The translations under genes and the position numbers were made by a program. A stretch of 18,925 bases of DNA from CAINEC01 sp046052065 (GTDB lineage Bacteria > Bacteroidota > Bacteroidia > AKYH767-A > OLB10): contig JBJOND010000059.1 in NCBI GenBank assembly GCA_046052065.1, positions 1-18,925 of the forward strand. The letters run 5' to 3'. Below, one piece after another: positions 1 through 8,787 of this stretch (position 1 is the first letter of the stretch; each line of letters starts with the position of its first letter). The notes under the pieces were generated by a model. It saw only the letters and a list, made by a program, of their open reading frames with translations, was not told the DNA's origin and did no database searches.

Positions 1-1
1 A

Positions 2-1351
2 GTTTATCTTGTTTTGGCCGATGCTTTTTGTACTTCGGACACTACAAAAGCAACTATAACGGTTGCGAATTACCCCACTGCTAATGCAGGACTTCCGGTT
101 AGTACCTGTTCAAATCAAATTGTCAACATCGGATCCCCAACAATAGCGGGCTATACTTATTCATGGACGCCTTCTGGTTTTTTGAACAATGCAACTTTAT
201 CCGACCCTATAGCAAGTATTCCCAATTTCGGCAATGCGGATACGTTAGTTAAGTTTATTGTTACAACAACTGAGGGATTCTGTAGTTCAAAAGACAGTGT
301 TATTGTAACGGTTAGTCCTGTTCAGCTTGCCTTGTTTAATCGGCCAGGCCCACAATGCGAAACTGGAAACGTTTATAATTTTAGTCCCGCAAATGCTATA
401 GTTCCGGGGGCCTTGTTCAATTGGAACTTTGGTATTAATTCAAATACCCCAACAGCGAGTAGTGCATCTGTTAGCAATGTGACATTCAACACACCAGGAT
501 GGCAAGTAATAACGCTTAGCACTTCTACACCGGGATGTCTTGCAGATGTATACACGGATAGCGTATTTATAAAAACCAATCCACAAGTTGTTTTAGGTTC
601 TGATATTACAGGTGGATGTCCACCTGTAGTAGTCAATTTCAGTAATAACTCACCTGCACTACCCGGCTCATCATTTGAGTGGAACTTTGGTGATGGAATC
701 ACATCAACAACGGCTAATCCAACATACACGTATTCAATTGCAGGTGCTTACCAACCAACTTTAACAATAACCAGTTCAGACACATGTTCAACAACGCAAA
801 ATTTAGCTTCAACAATTAATGTAACTACGTTACCTAACGCAGCATTTTCAGCAAATCCATTAGTAGTAACATCCATTAGCCCTTTGATTACATTTACTGC
901 TGTTGCACCAGGTACGAGTTGCTATTACGAATTTGGTGATGGATCTGTTGATAGCTCCTGCTATACTCAACATATCTTTCAGGATACAGGAGTTTTCATT
1001 GTAAAATTTGTAACTATCAATGCAGGCGGCTGTGCCGACTCTTCATTTATCACTGTAGAAGTAAAAGATGTTTACAATCTTACTTTGCCGAATGCATTTT
1101 CGCCGAATAACGATGGATTGAATGATGTCTTTCAAATTTTTTCTAAAGGAATTAGAAATATTGAATTATGGGTTTATAATCGCCGTGGGCAAATTGTTTG
1201 GAAAACTACTAACCCTGATGAAGTCTGGAATGGTAAATACCTTAACGAATATGAAGAATGTCCTACTGGAGTTTATGTTTACCGAGTTAGAACGAAGGAC
1301 GTAAACAATAAAAAGCACGAAGAAACCGGACAGATTACAATAATCCGATAA
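2..1351 (+). CDS. Secreted PKD/Ig-like repeat protein with T9SS type B (CHU_C) sorting domain, 5' partial
   Basis: The reading frame is open from base 2, so the gene is cut by the left edge; the TTG at 14 is not taken as a start. About 449 residues are visible. In order: an Ig-like unit (about 1-104), a second unit (about 105-190), a PKD domain (about 194-275) with the hallmark WNFGDG, a second PKD-like domain (about 276-355) with YEFGDG, and a C-terminal gliding-motility-associated domain (about 357-449) with LPNAFSPNNDGLNDVF, YNRRGQIVW, and PTGVYVYRV. That last module is the known type B signal recognised by the type IX secretion system, so the protein is probably exported and held at, or released from, the cell surface. 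Several paired cysteines are typical of such repeats. Its ligand or adhesive role cannot be told from this fragment. A strong terminator follows directly. Confidence 0.93.
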   Translation, partial: VYLVLADAFCTSDTTKATITVANYPTANAGLPVSTCSNQIVNIGSPTIAGYTYSWTPSGFLNNATLSDPIASIPNFGNADTLVKFIVTTTEGFCSSKDSVIVTVSPVQLALFNRPGPQCETGNVYNFSPANAIVPGALFNWNFGINSNTPTASSASVSNVTFNTPGWQVITLSTSTPGCLADVYTDSVFIKTNPQVVLGSDITGGCPPVVVNFSNNSPALPGSSFEWNFGDGITSTTANPTYTYSIAGAYQPTLTITSSDTCSTTQNLASTINVTTLPNAAFSANPLVVTSISPLITFTAVAPGTSCYYEFGDGSVDSSCYTQHIFQDTGVFIVKFVTINAGGCADSSFITVEVKDVYNLTLPNAFSPNNDGLNDVFQIFSKGIRNIELWVYNRRGQIVWKTTNPDEVWNGKYLNEYEECPTGVYVYRVRTKDVNNKKHEETGQITIIR

Positions 1352-1354
1352 AAC

Positions 1355-1388
1355 AAAAGGGACGAATTATAAAAATCGTCCCTTTTTT
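1355..1388 (+). terminator. Intrinsic terminator between convergent genes
   Basis: Perfect 11-bp stem AAAAGGGACGA (1355-1365) with TCGTCCCTTTT (1376-1386), a 10-nt loop and a T-run to 1388. It begins 3 bp after the stop of the PKD/CHU_C gene. The A-run on the left gives Ts on the other strand, so it may also stop the lipoprotein gene that converges from the right. Confidence 0.88.
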
Positions 1389-1410
1389 ATTTCTCATCCT
1401 AATTTTGAAT

Positions 1411-2253
1411 TTACCTCAACTGAATAATGTAGGTATATCCGTTAATAGTTACCTGTGCTAAATTATCCCAATCACCATTTGGATATCCATAATTGATGTA
1501 ACGTGTGAATTTGCCCTGAGGTGTAAAAGCAAGTGTCCCATCGGTGATGTGTCGATAGCCAATTTCTTTCTTCAACGGATAAACAGTAGATGCAGTATAC
1601 GATGCTCCGGTGCGCGTCACACCACTTTGTGTTCCACTAATTAGATAAACGTCATCTGTCCAAGCTAATGTAGATTCTCCTTCACTCCATTCACGCGTAC
1701 GATTTGCCGTGTAGCTACTAGTACTCGCACTTCCGAAGTAAGCGGTATCCCAAGTGATTGTTCCATTAACAGCAATATCATAGGATAAGTGACCATTATT
1801 GTTGCGACCCTTATTAGTGACAGTTTTAGAGCCATCAATTCGATTATCGTTTACATAATAATTATCGAAGGTGATGGTGTGTGTACTACCACTGTCACGA
1901 TAGAAACCCTGGTAAGCAACAATGATTTTCCCTCTTCTGTAATTGACATCATTGCATAAGCAATTCGTTGTGCCAAAATCAATCGTAAATTTTTTAGGAC
2001 TTACAGCTGTATCAAACGATACAGAAGCACAATTGGATAAAAACAATGGAGGAATACTACCCTTATAAGAACTCACAGTACCTGTATATGCCTCATCTGC
2101 AATATTAGCAACATCATTAAATGCTGCATCGGCCATTGCATTCTCAACAGCTGTAGATGTGTCATTGTCGCCTACAGGCTTAGGCGTTTCTTTCTTACAA
2201 GCCGTAAATGTAACAAGTACTGAAGTAAGGATGATCAAGCTATAATTTTTCAT
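1411..2253 (-). CDS. Uncharacterised Bacteroidota lipoprotein, 280 aa
   Basis: The frame is open up to 2367, but the ATG at 2253 is chosen because it gives a clean lipoprotein signal: MKNYSLIILTSVLVTFTAC, with a short positive N-terminus, a hydrophobic core, and lipobox TFTAC with Cys19 as the lipidated residue. The upstream extension has no signal-like character. After the Cys comes KKE and a proline/threonine-rich linker; this is not a full acidic lipoprotein export signal, so surface exposure is undecided. The mature part (about 70-280) is rich in Thr, Ser, Tyr and Asn, with alternating patterns suggesting beta strands, and contains a CLC motif in GTTNCLCNDV. I do not recognise a named domain. 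It is single-gene, convergent with the T9SS cargo gene and divergent from the TPR operon (184 bp between start codons). Function unknown. Confidence 0.8.
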   Translation of the reverse strand: MKNYSLIILTSVLVTFTACKKETPKPVGDNDTSTAVENAMADAAFNDVANIADEAYTGTVSSYKGSIPPLFLSNCASVSFDTAVSPKKFTIDFGTTNCLCNDVNYRRGKIIVAYQGFYRDSGSTHTITFDNYYVNDNRIDGSKTVTNKGRNNNGHLSYDIAVNGTITWDTAYFGSASTSSYTANRTREWSEGESTLAWTDDVYLISGTQSGVTRTGASYTASTVYPLKKEIGYRHITDGTLAFTPQGKFTRYINYGYPNGDWDNLAQVTINGYTYIIQLR

Positions 2254-2406
2254 TTTAAGTCGGATTACTATTCTATAACGAAGGTAGAAAGTTTTTGTTG
2301 CAACGGGGTAATTACAAGTAAGCCGCGACTTAATTATATACACTTTGCTGTTGATAAAATAGGGCATTAATACACTATTTCATTCTCGACTGCCGTTTCA
2401 GAGATG

Positions 2407-2414
2407 TAATTTTG
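2407..2414 (+). promoter_or_regulatory. Putative -7 box of the TPR/beta-barrel operon
   Basis: TAATTTTG matches the Bacteroidota -7 consensus TAnnTTTG exactly and ends 23 bp before the chosen ATG at 2438. No convincing TTG/TTTG -33 element lies at the expected distance, so this is a partial match. Confidence 0.45.
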
Positions 2415-2437
2415 ACTTTCCATAGGTGTACCCAATC

Positions 2438-5400
2438 ATGAAGCATAAACTAAAATTTTTAATCCTGGCAGGAATACTTTGCACAAGGATTTCATTCGCG
2501 CAGCACACAGAATTTTATACTGAGGCCGACAGAGATTACAAAACAGCTTACGAGCTATTCATCAAAGAAAAATATGGTGCGGCCATCGATTTATTCGATA
2601 GTTACGCTGCTTCTTCAAAAGGAACTTTGCCTTATAAAATAAATGCAGCATATTATTCTGCAGTTTCGTCATTTGAACTTTTTAATCCAGATGCTGAATC
2701 GAAATTTCAGAAGTTTATTGATAAATACCCTGAAAGCACTAAAGCACCATTAGCATGGTTTTACCTTGGTCGCATGCACTATAGAACAAAACAATACGGT
2801 AAAGCACTCACAGCGCTCGAAAAAGCAGATGTTTATTATCTATCAGGCGATGAAGTAGCAGAATATTATTTCAAAACTGGGTACTGTTATTTCTCAAAAA
2901 ATGATCAGGAAAAAGCATCCAAGAATTTTTATGAGATCATAGAGGTACAATCAAAATATCAAACGGCAGCGCAATATTACTATGGACATATTGCATACAC
3001 GCAAAACAATTTTAATACAGCATTAGAATATTTTAAGAAACTTGATTCATCTGCGACTTTTGGGCCATTAGTTCCATATTACATCACGCAAATGTATTTC
3101 GAACAAGAGAAATATAACGAGGTGATTAAATACGGAACAGGGATATTAAAAAAATCTAATCCGCAAAATGCCTCTGAAATTAATCGCATCATTGCAGAGT
3201 CGTATTATCGCTCTAACGACTATAAAAACGCGTTGATTTATTTTGATGTCTATCAATCTTCTGTACCAGCTATCAATCGTGACGATCGCTATTCAATTGC
3301 TTATTGCGAGTATAAAAATGGTGACTATAAAACTGCGGCTGCTAATTTCGAGAAGGTAACCGAAGTAAATGATTCATTGGCACAAAATGCATATTACCAT
3401 TTAGCAGACTGTTATCTGAAAGCAAAAAATAAACAAGCAGCGCGAAATGCATTTCAATTTGCGGGCAAGAATACATTCGATCCAACTATCAGCGAATCAT
3501 CACAGTTTAACTATGCTAAACTTTCCTATGAACTAGGATTTCAACCCGTAGCCCTTAATGCATTCAGAAACTTTTTAGTTAATTATCCGAATTCTAAATA
3601 TGCTGATGAGTCGAACGAATTAATTGCAGTGCTTTACTTGAATACAAGAAATTATAAAGACGCTTTAACAGCCCTCGATAATATTAAAGTTAAAACGAAC
3701 CGTTCAAAAGAAGCGTATCAAAAAGTAGCTTACTATAGAGGTGTAGAGTTGTTTAATGATGGTTATCTCGACAATGCTATTTCCATGTTTGAGAAATCGA
3801 TTGTGAATGACATCAATCAGAATTTAAGAGCGCTAGCTATGTATTGGAAAGCAGAAGCACTTTACAAGCAAAACAAATACGAAGCAGCAGTTAAACAATA
3901 TCGCATTTTCATTTTTAATCCAGCATCTGTCAATACTGACTTCTATGAGTTAGGTCATTACAATCTAGGATATGCTTATTTTAAAAATACAGATTACAAC
4001 GAAGCAGCAACATGGTTCAGAAAATACTTAGCGAAGAAAGGTGAAGTATCAAAAACTAGTTATGACGATTGCCTTTTAAGAACAGGCGATTGCTTTTATG
4101 TAACAAGACAATTTGAAACAGCACTTCCATATTATCAGCAGGCTATCGATAATCAAGCGGCATCAAGTGATTATGCATTATTTCAAAAAGGAATATTACA
4201 AGGACTACTAGGCGATGTTGATGGAAAGACAAGTACGATGAACACCTTGCTTACGCAATATCCAAAATCAAAATTCAAAGCAGATGGTTTATTTGAAAAG
4301 GGTAAAGCGCAGTTATCATTAGGCAATTCGGCAGAGGCAAAAAAACTATTTAATGATTTATTAGCTGAATTTCCCAATAGTGTTTATGCTAAGAAAGCAC
4401 AGTTAAACGTTGGCTTAATTCATTTTAACAGCAATGAAGATGATGAAGCATTAAGCATCTTTAAAAAGGTTGTAAGCAATTATCCTGGCTCACCAGAAGC
4501 TGCTGAAGCGTTAGCAACAATAAAGAGTATCTATATTTCCAATGGAACACCTGATAAATACTTTGACTATGCGAAGACAGTATCAAATGTTAGTATAAGC
4601 GAAGGTGCTCAAGATTCAATCACCTTTGAAGCAGCAGAACAACAATATTTAAGTCAGAAATTTGACGAAGCAAAGATCTCTTTCAAAAAATACTTAGAGC
4701 AATTTGACAATGGAATTTTCAAACTAAATGCAACATTTTATATTGCTGAGTGCGATTACCGTTCGAATAAATTTGAAGATGCATTAACAGGTTATGAGTT
4801 TATAGTTGCACAACCAAAAAACATTTTTTCTGAGAAGTCTTTGCTAAAAGCAGGTAACATTAATTATAAAAACAAGTCATACGATCGTGCAATACCTCAC
4901 TACGCAAAATTAGAGCAGACTGCAGACTTAAGAGATAATATTATTTATGCCCAAACAGGTTTGATGAGATCTTATTTCAAAAACAAGCAATATGATCAAT
5001 CACTTTTATATGCTCAAAAATTATTATCGTCTGATAAAGTATCTAACGAAATTGAAGCTGAAGCTCATTTAACAAACGGTCGTTGCGCTTTATTAACGGA
5101 TGATTATGCAACTGCTAAGAAAGAGTTCCAGGCTACAGCAAAACAAAGCAGTGCCGTTGGTGCAGAATCGCGCTACAACCTAGCTTTGATTGAATACAAA
5201 CAAAATAACTTTAAAGCATCGCAGAACAAATGTTTCGAAATTATCAACGAAGTACCATCGTATGACTACTGGATCGGAAAGTCGTTTATTTTACTTGCGG
5301 ATAATTATGTTGCTTTAAAAGACACATTCCAGGCAAAGCAAACCCTACAAAGTTTAATTGAAAATTTCGAAGTTGATCCTTCTGATCCTGAAGATATCAA

Positions 5401-5509
5401 AGCATTAGCAACTGCAAGATATAATGAATTAGATGCAACAACTGAAAAAGATTTGTTGAAGCCAGAAGAACCAAAAGAACAAGAAACAGATCTTAATAAT
5501 TCGAAATAA
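2438..5509 (+). CDS. Large periplasmic TPR-repeat protein, 1023 aa
   Basis: The ATG at 2438 is preferred to the GTG at 2426 because it starts a signal peptide (MKHKLKFLILAGILCTRISFA, cleavage likely before the following Gln). The rest is an almost unbroken array of TPR-type helical hairpins. Recurrent cues are Y-x-x-A-x-x-Y/F (for example YGKALTALEKA, NTALEYFKKL, YNEAATWFRKYL, FDEAKISFKKYL, YATAKKEFQA) and inter-repeat YPNSKYA / YPKSKFK / FPNSVYA phrases as in YbgF/BamD-like TPRs. The tail (about 990-1023) is Glu/Lys/Pro-rich and looks disordered. There is no enzyme domain, so a scaffold or adaptor role in the periplasm is likely. It is 17 bp upstream of the beta-barrel gene with no terminator between, so the two are probably co-transcribed. 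I recall similar TPR plus barrel pairs in many Bacteroidota genomes, but no established function. Confidence 0.9.
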   Translation: MKHKLKFLILAGILCTRISFAQHTEFYTEADRDYKTAYELFIKEKYGAAIDLFDSYAASSKGTLPYKINAAYYSAVSSFELFNPDAESKFQKFIDKYPESTKAPLAWFYLGRMHYRTKQYGKALTALEKADVYYLSGDEVAEYYFKTGYCYFSKNDQEKASKNFYEIIEVQSKYQTAAQYYYGHIAYTQNNFNTALEYFKKLDSSATFGPLVPYYITQMYFEQEKYNEVIKYGTGILKKSNPQNASEINRIIAESYYRSNDYKNALIYFDVYQSSVPAINRDDRYSIAYCEYKNGDYKTAAANFEKVTEVNDSLAQNAYYHLADCYLKAKNKQAARNAFQFAGKNTFDPTISESSQFNYAKLSYELGFQPVALNAFRNFLVNYPNSKYADESNELIAVLYLNTRNYKDALTALDNIKVKTNRSKEAYQKVAYYRGVELFNDGYLDNAISMFEKSIVNDINQNLRALAMYWKAEALYKQNKYEAAVKQYRIFIFNPASVNTDFYELGHYNLGYAYFKNTDYNEAATWFRKYLAKKGEVSKTSYDDCLLRTGDCFYVTRQFETALPYYQQAIDNQAASSDYALFQKGILQGLLGDVDGKTSTMNTLLTQYPKSKFKADGLFEKGKAQLSLGNSAEAKKLFNDLLAEFPNSVYAKKAQLNVGLIHFNSNEDDEALSIFKKVVSNYPGSPEAAEALATIKSIYISNGTPDKYFDYAKTVSNVSISEGAQDSITFEAAEQQYLSQKFDEAKISFKKYLEQFDNGIFKLNATFYIAECDYRSNKFEDALTGYEFIVAQPKNIFSEKSLLKAGNINYKNKSYDRAIPHYAKLEQTADLRDNIIYAQTGLMRSYFKNKQYDQSLLYAQKLLSSDKVSNEIEAEAHLTNGRCALLTDDYATAKKEFQATAKQSSAVGAESRYNLALIEYKQNNFKASQNKCFEIINEVPSYDYWIGKSFILLADNYVALKDTFQAKQTLQSLIENFEVDPSDPEDIKALATARYNELDATTEKDLLKPEEPKEQETDLNNSK

Positions 5510-5526
5510 AATCCTTTTCTAAAAAA

Positions 5527-7272
5527 ATGATTATGATAAATTCAACATATAAAATTTCGTTTAGTTGTATTTTAACAGCACTGCTAATTTCGTTAAGTGC
5601 ATTAAAGTCAAACGCTCAAGCGCCCACTGACAGTACAACAAAAGGTGGTGTGAAGAATCTGGGCAATGAAGATATAAACGTTTATAAGGAGTACACTCCG
5701 GTATTAAACGATGCATTTAAGATAAACATCACACCCGTTGGAGATACATCAATATTCAACCCTCCAACATTAACGTATGCTATTGAACCTAAGCCAATAA
5801 ATTCAAATTATAATTTATCGCCTATCAAGCCAGTTAAAATCAAGGATGATAATATTAAAAAATTATACAAGGGATTTATAAAGGCGGGTTACGGATTAGA
5901 GAATCTTCCTATGGTTGATTTGTATTTTAATTCGCTGCGTTCGAAAGAGTTTAATGCAGGAGTTCGATATAATCACTTGTCGAGCACTGGAGGAATTACT
6001 GATTACGGAAATCCAACTAATAGTCACGATGCACTAAACGCGACGGGTATCCGCTATTTCGATAAGCTAAGTATTAATGCGGACTTAGGTTTTAAAAGAG
6101 ACCTTGTTCACTATTATGGATACAAAGCACCTGATTTATTTTCAAAAGCAGAAACGAAACATATTCTACAAGATGTAAATGCAACGTTTGGAATACAGAC
6201 GAAGAAGAAAAATGATGATGCAATTGCATTTAATGGTGGAGCTTCATTCTATAATTTTTCAGATAACTTTAACTCATCAGAAAACAACATCACTATTAAA
6301 GCCGGTGCTGAAAAAACAGTTAGCAAGGGTAATGCTACGTTAGACGTTTCTTATGATGCGGGAAAATACAATGCAGACACACTTGAATTCAAAAGGAATA
6401 TTTTAAAAATTATGCCAAGAGTAAACATTAAAAAGAACCTATCAGCGTTAACAGTGGGTGCTAATTTAATTGGAGAATCAGAGAATGGAATTGGCGCCTT
6501 TCGAATTTATCCTTTCTTAGTAGGTACGTATCAATTAATCCCTGAGACATTCTCTGTTTACGGAAAAGTAAGTGGTGATTTACAACGAAATGACCTTCGC
6601 GGCTTCGGAAATCAAAATCCGTTTTTTGGTGAAAATATTTTCCTTCAAAATACTAACAACAAAATCATGTTTGAAGCAGGAACAAAAATTAAGCTAGACC
6701 ACAATTTAATTTTAACGGCTTCTGCATCTTATTCCAACTTGTCCAACATGCCTTTCTTCTACAACAATGTAGATACGGTAAGTCCTGGCACATTACGTGA
6801 CTTCCCAACAACATTTAATGTTGTTTATGATAAAGTAAAGCATATCAAAGCAGCTGGTGCGTTAGAATATAAATTTGCAGAGAAGACAGCCGCTGGAATT
6901 AGTTTAGAATACAACTATTACCAAACAGATAAATTAAGTAAGGCTCTTTACATTCCAGCTATAAGAGCGGGCTTGCACGGATCGTACGCTATAGCAGAAA
7001 AAATATTTGCAAAGGCAGATATTTTTTATGTTGGAGAATCGAACGCACTAGAATATAGCATAGATACAACACAAGCAACGAGAAAGCTTGTAACAAAGGA
7101 TATAAAACTAAAAGGATTTGTTGATGCCAACTTAACTGTTGATTATCGCTATACGAAATTGCTTTCTGTATTTATCAGTTTAAACAATATTGGATTTAAT
7201 CGTTACTTCAGATATTATAACTATCCAAACTATCGATTCATCGGAATGGCTGGTTTGAGTTATTCATTCTAG
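5527..7272 (+). CDS. Outer-membrane beta-barrel protein paired with TPR protein, 581 aa
   Basis: The ATG at 5527 opens a signal peptide ending SNAQ (residues 28-31); an ATG two codons on (5533) is an equally possible start. The mature N-terminus has a short periplasmic segment with INVYKEYTPVLNDAFKI (50-66) and a proline-rich stretch to about 105. This is followed by about 470 residues of alternating hydrophobic/polar strands with Gly/Tyr/Asn turns, ending GLSYSF; a terminal Phe is typical of barrels inserted by BamA. Such proteins are often annotated as TonB-dependent receptors, but no plug domain or clear TonB box is visible and the length is short for one, so I call only a barrel. It is the second gene of the TPR operon, and a strong terminator follows. 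A partner role with the TPR protein is inferred from context. Confidence 0.82.
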   Translation: MIMINSTYKISFSCILTALLISLSALKSNAQAPTDSTTKGGVKNLGNEDINVYKEYTPVLNDAFKINITPVGDTSIFNPPTLTYAIEPKPINSNYNLSPIKPVKIKDDNIKKLYKGFIKAGYGLENLPMVDLYFNSLRSKEFNAGVRYNHLSSTGGITDYGNPTNSHDALNATGIRYFDKLSINADLGFKRDLVHYYGYKAPDLFSKAETKHILQDVNATFGIQTKKKNDDAIAFNGGASFYNFSDNFNSSENNITIKAGAEKTVSKGNATLDVSYDAGKYNADTLEFKRNILKIMPRVNIKKNLSALTVGANLIGESENGIGAFRIYPFLVGTYQLIPETFSVYGKVSGDLQRNDLRGFGNQNPFFGENIFLQNTNNKIMFEAGTKIKLDHNLILTASASYSNLSNMPFFYNNVDTVSPGTLRDFPTTFNVVYDKVKHIKAAGALEYKFAEKTAAGISLEYNYYQTDKLSKALYIPAIRAGLHGSYAIAEKIFAKADIFYVGESNALEYSIDTTQATRKLVTKDIKLKGFVDANLTVDYRYTKLLSVFISLNNIGFNRYFRYYNYPNYRFIGMAGLSYSF

Positions 7273-7290
7273 ATAAAATAATTTCAAGCG

Positions 7291-7323
7291 AAAAGTCCTG
7301 TAAAAAATACAGGACTTTTTTTT
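7291..7323 (+). terminator. Intrinsic terminator of the TPR/beta-barrel operon
   Basis: Perfect 12-bp stem AAAAGTCCTGTA (7291-7302) with TACAGGACTTTT (7308-7319), a 5-nt A loop and a run of Ts to 7323. It lies 18 bp after the stop of the barrel gene and separates that operon from the small gene at 7348. Confidence 0.92.
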
Positions 7324-7347
7324 ATTTTTATATAAACTTTTACTACT

Positions 7348-7593
7348 ATGAAATTTGGCTTCCGGGTACCAAGTATTAAAAAACGAATTGCAGCACGTAC
7401 ATCTGTAAAGCGCTATATTCGGCACAGCTTAGGACTAAAAGCCCCTCGAGGATGGGGATGGTTGACCAATCCGAAGAAAGCAGCATATAATAGAGTTTAC
7501 AATCGAACAACTGTTGATAGTGGATGTATGATCACCTTACTCACATTTGTAAGCTTCATTTTAATAGTGGTTTTTACAATTTATTGGATATAA
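7348..7593 (+). CDS. Small basic protein with C-terminal membrane segment, 81 aa
   Basis: ATG start at 7348, stop at 7593. Residues 1-57 are strongly basic and carry IAARTSVKRYIRHSLGLKAP and NPKKAAYNRVYNRTT. Residues about 59-81 form a hydrophobic helix ending IYWI, so the protein is probably membrane-anchored with its basic part in the cytoplasm. From memory, a related basic N-terminal motif (ART...KR...GW..NPKKA.YN.VY..TT) occurs in small uncharacterised proteins of diverse bacteria and phages with varying C-terminal parts; this could not be tested here. Terminator hairpins on both sides indicate a monocistronic unit. TATTTTTA at 7323-7330 is a one-mismatch match to the -7 consensus. Its codon use and composition do not look foreign. 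Function unknown. Confidence 0.75.
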   Translation: MKFGFRVPSIKKRIAARTSVKRYIRHSLGLKAPRGWGWLTNPKKAAYNRVYNRTTVDSGCMITLLTFVSFILIVVFTIYWI

Positions 7594-7621
7594 AAAAAGG
7601 CGCATCAAATGATACGCCTTT
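7592..7621 (-). terminator. Terminator between convergent small gene and acyl-CoA dehydrogenase gene
   Basis: Hairpin of AAAGGCG (7596-7602) with CGCCTTT (7615-7621), one mismatch, then ATC/GAT and an AAAT loop. The seven As at 7592-7598 read as a T-run on the minus strand, so it best serves the acyl-CoA dehydrogenase transcript. It touches the stop codon of the small plus-strand gene and may also end that one. Confidence 0.82.
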
Positions 7622-7641
7622 AAAATTGTAATTTTTATTAT

Positions 7642-8784
7642 TTACGCTGATAAAATATTTCTTGCAATAACCAGCTTTTGAATTTCAGATGTTCCCTCAC
7701 CTATTGTACATAACTTAGAGTCACGATAGAATTTTTCAACTGGGAAATCTTTCGTGTAACCATAACCACCAAAAATTTGCACTGCTTCTGTTGAACATCT
7801 AACAGCTACTTCACTTGCATAATATTTAGCAAAGGCTGATTGCTTCGTCATTTTTTCTCCGCGATTTTTTAAATCTGCTGCCTGAAGAGTTAATAATTCT
7901 GCTGCTTCAATCTGAGTCGCCATATCAGCTAATTTAAATGATATGCCTTGAAAATTAGATATCGGTTGACCGAACTGCTGACGCTCCTGCGAATATTTAA
8001 CTGAAGCATCAAACGCACCTTTTGCAATTCCTAGGCTTAATGCTGCAATTGAAATACGTCCGCCATCTAAAATTTTCATTGCTTGTTTAAACCCATCACC
8101 TACTTTACCCAATACTTGACTCTGATGTACACGACAATCTTCAAAAATCATCTCTGCCGTTTCTGAGGCACGCATTCCTAGTTTATTTTCTTTCTTACCA
8201 GCATTAAATCCTGGAGTACCACGCTCAATAACAAATGCTGTAATTCCATTTGAATCTAACAGCTCACCTGTACGCGCTAATACAACTGCAACATCGCCTG
8301 AGATACCATGCGTTATCCAGTTCTTTGCTCCGTTAATTACCCAATATTCACCATCTTGCTTCGCAACGCAACGCATACGCATCGCATCAGAACCTGTATT
8401 AGCTTCTGTTAATCCCCATGCACCAATATGTTCAGCTGTAGCCAATTTTGGAAGATATTTTTTCTTTTGTTCTTCATTACCGAAAGTTAGGATATGACCC
8501 GTACAAAGTGAATTGTGCGCAGCCATAGATAAACCCACAGAACCACATACACGAGCTAACTCCTGAATTGCTGTTACATATTCGAAATAACCTAAGCCTG
8601 CTCCACCATATTCTTCAGGGACTAATACTCCCATAAGTCCTAACTCACCCAATTTTTTAAATACTTCAATAGGAAAAGTTTGTGACTCATCCCAGTCCAT
8701 TAAAAAGGGACGGATATTTTTTTCTGCAAAATCACGCACTGTTTGCGCAATCATTTCCTGGTTTTCTGTTGGCTTAAAATCCAT
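7642..8784 (-). CDS. Acyl-CoA dehydrogenase, 380 aa
   Basis: FAD enzyme that inserts the alpha-beta double bond into acyl-CoA in fatty-acid or branched-chain amino-acid breakdown and passes electrons to ETF. It is full length for the family, starting MDFKPTENQEMIAQTVRDFA. It shows the N-terminal helical domain, the beta-domain FAD/substrate signature AWGLTEANTGSDA (about 132-144), the GAKNWITHG strand, and the C-terminal helical domain with RQQFGQPI and QIFGGYGYTKDFPVEKFYRD. The catalytic base is Glu363 in IGEGTSEIQKL, the position used by short- and medium-chain (SCAD/MCAD/butyryl-CoA) enzymes rather than the internal Glu of isovaleryl- or long-chain types. The exact chain length preference cannot be read from sequence. 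It starts 3 bp after the HhH gene, so the two are almost certainly co-transcribed; no ETF or hydratase gene is nearby. Confidence 0.96.
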   Translation of the reverse strand: MDFKPTENQEMIAQTVRDFAEKNIRPFLMDWDESQTFPIEVFKKLGELGLMGVLVPEEYGGAGLGYFEYVTAIQELARVCGSVGLSMAAHNSLCTGHILTFGNEEQKKKYLPKLATAEHIGAWGLTEANTGSDAMRMRCVAKQDGEYWVINGAKNWITHGISGDVAVVLARTGELLDSNGITAFVIERGTPGFNAGKKENKLGMRASETAEMIFEDCRVHQSQVLGKVGDGFKQAMKILDGGRISIAALSLGIAKGAFDASVKYSQERQQFGQPISNFQGISFKLADMATQIEAAELLTLQAADLKNRGEKMTKQSAFAKYYASEVAVRCSTEAVQIFGGYGYTKDFPVEKFYRDSKLCTIGEGTSEIQKLVIARNILSA

Positions 8785-8787
8785 TGT

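Noticed and set aside
2254..2367. 38-residue extension of the lipoprotein
   Set aside because: It would bury the signal peptide and lipobox that begin at the ATG at 2253.
5670..5685. AAACGTTTATAA in the barrel gene as another copy of the phased repeat core
   Set aside because: It encodes part of the INVYKEY motif; only the short palindrome is shared, not the 44-bp repeat or the 10-bp phasing.
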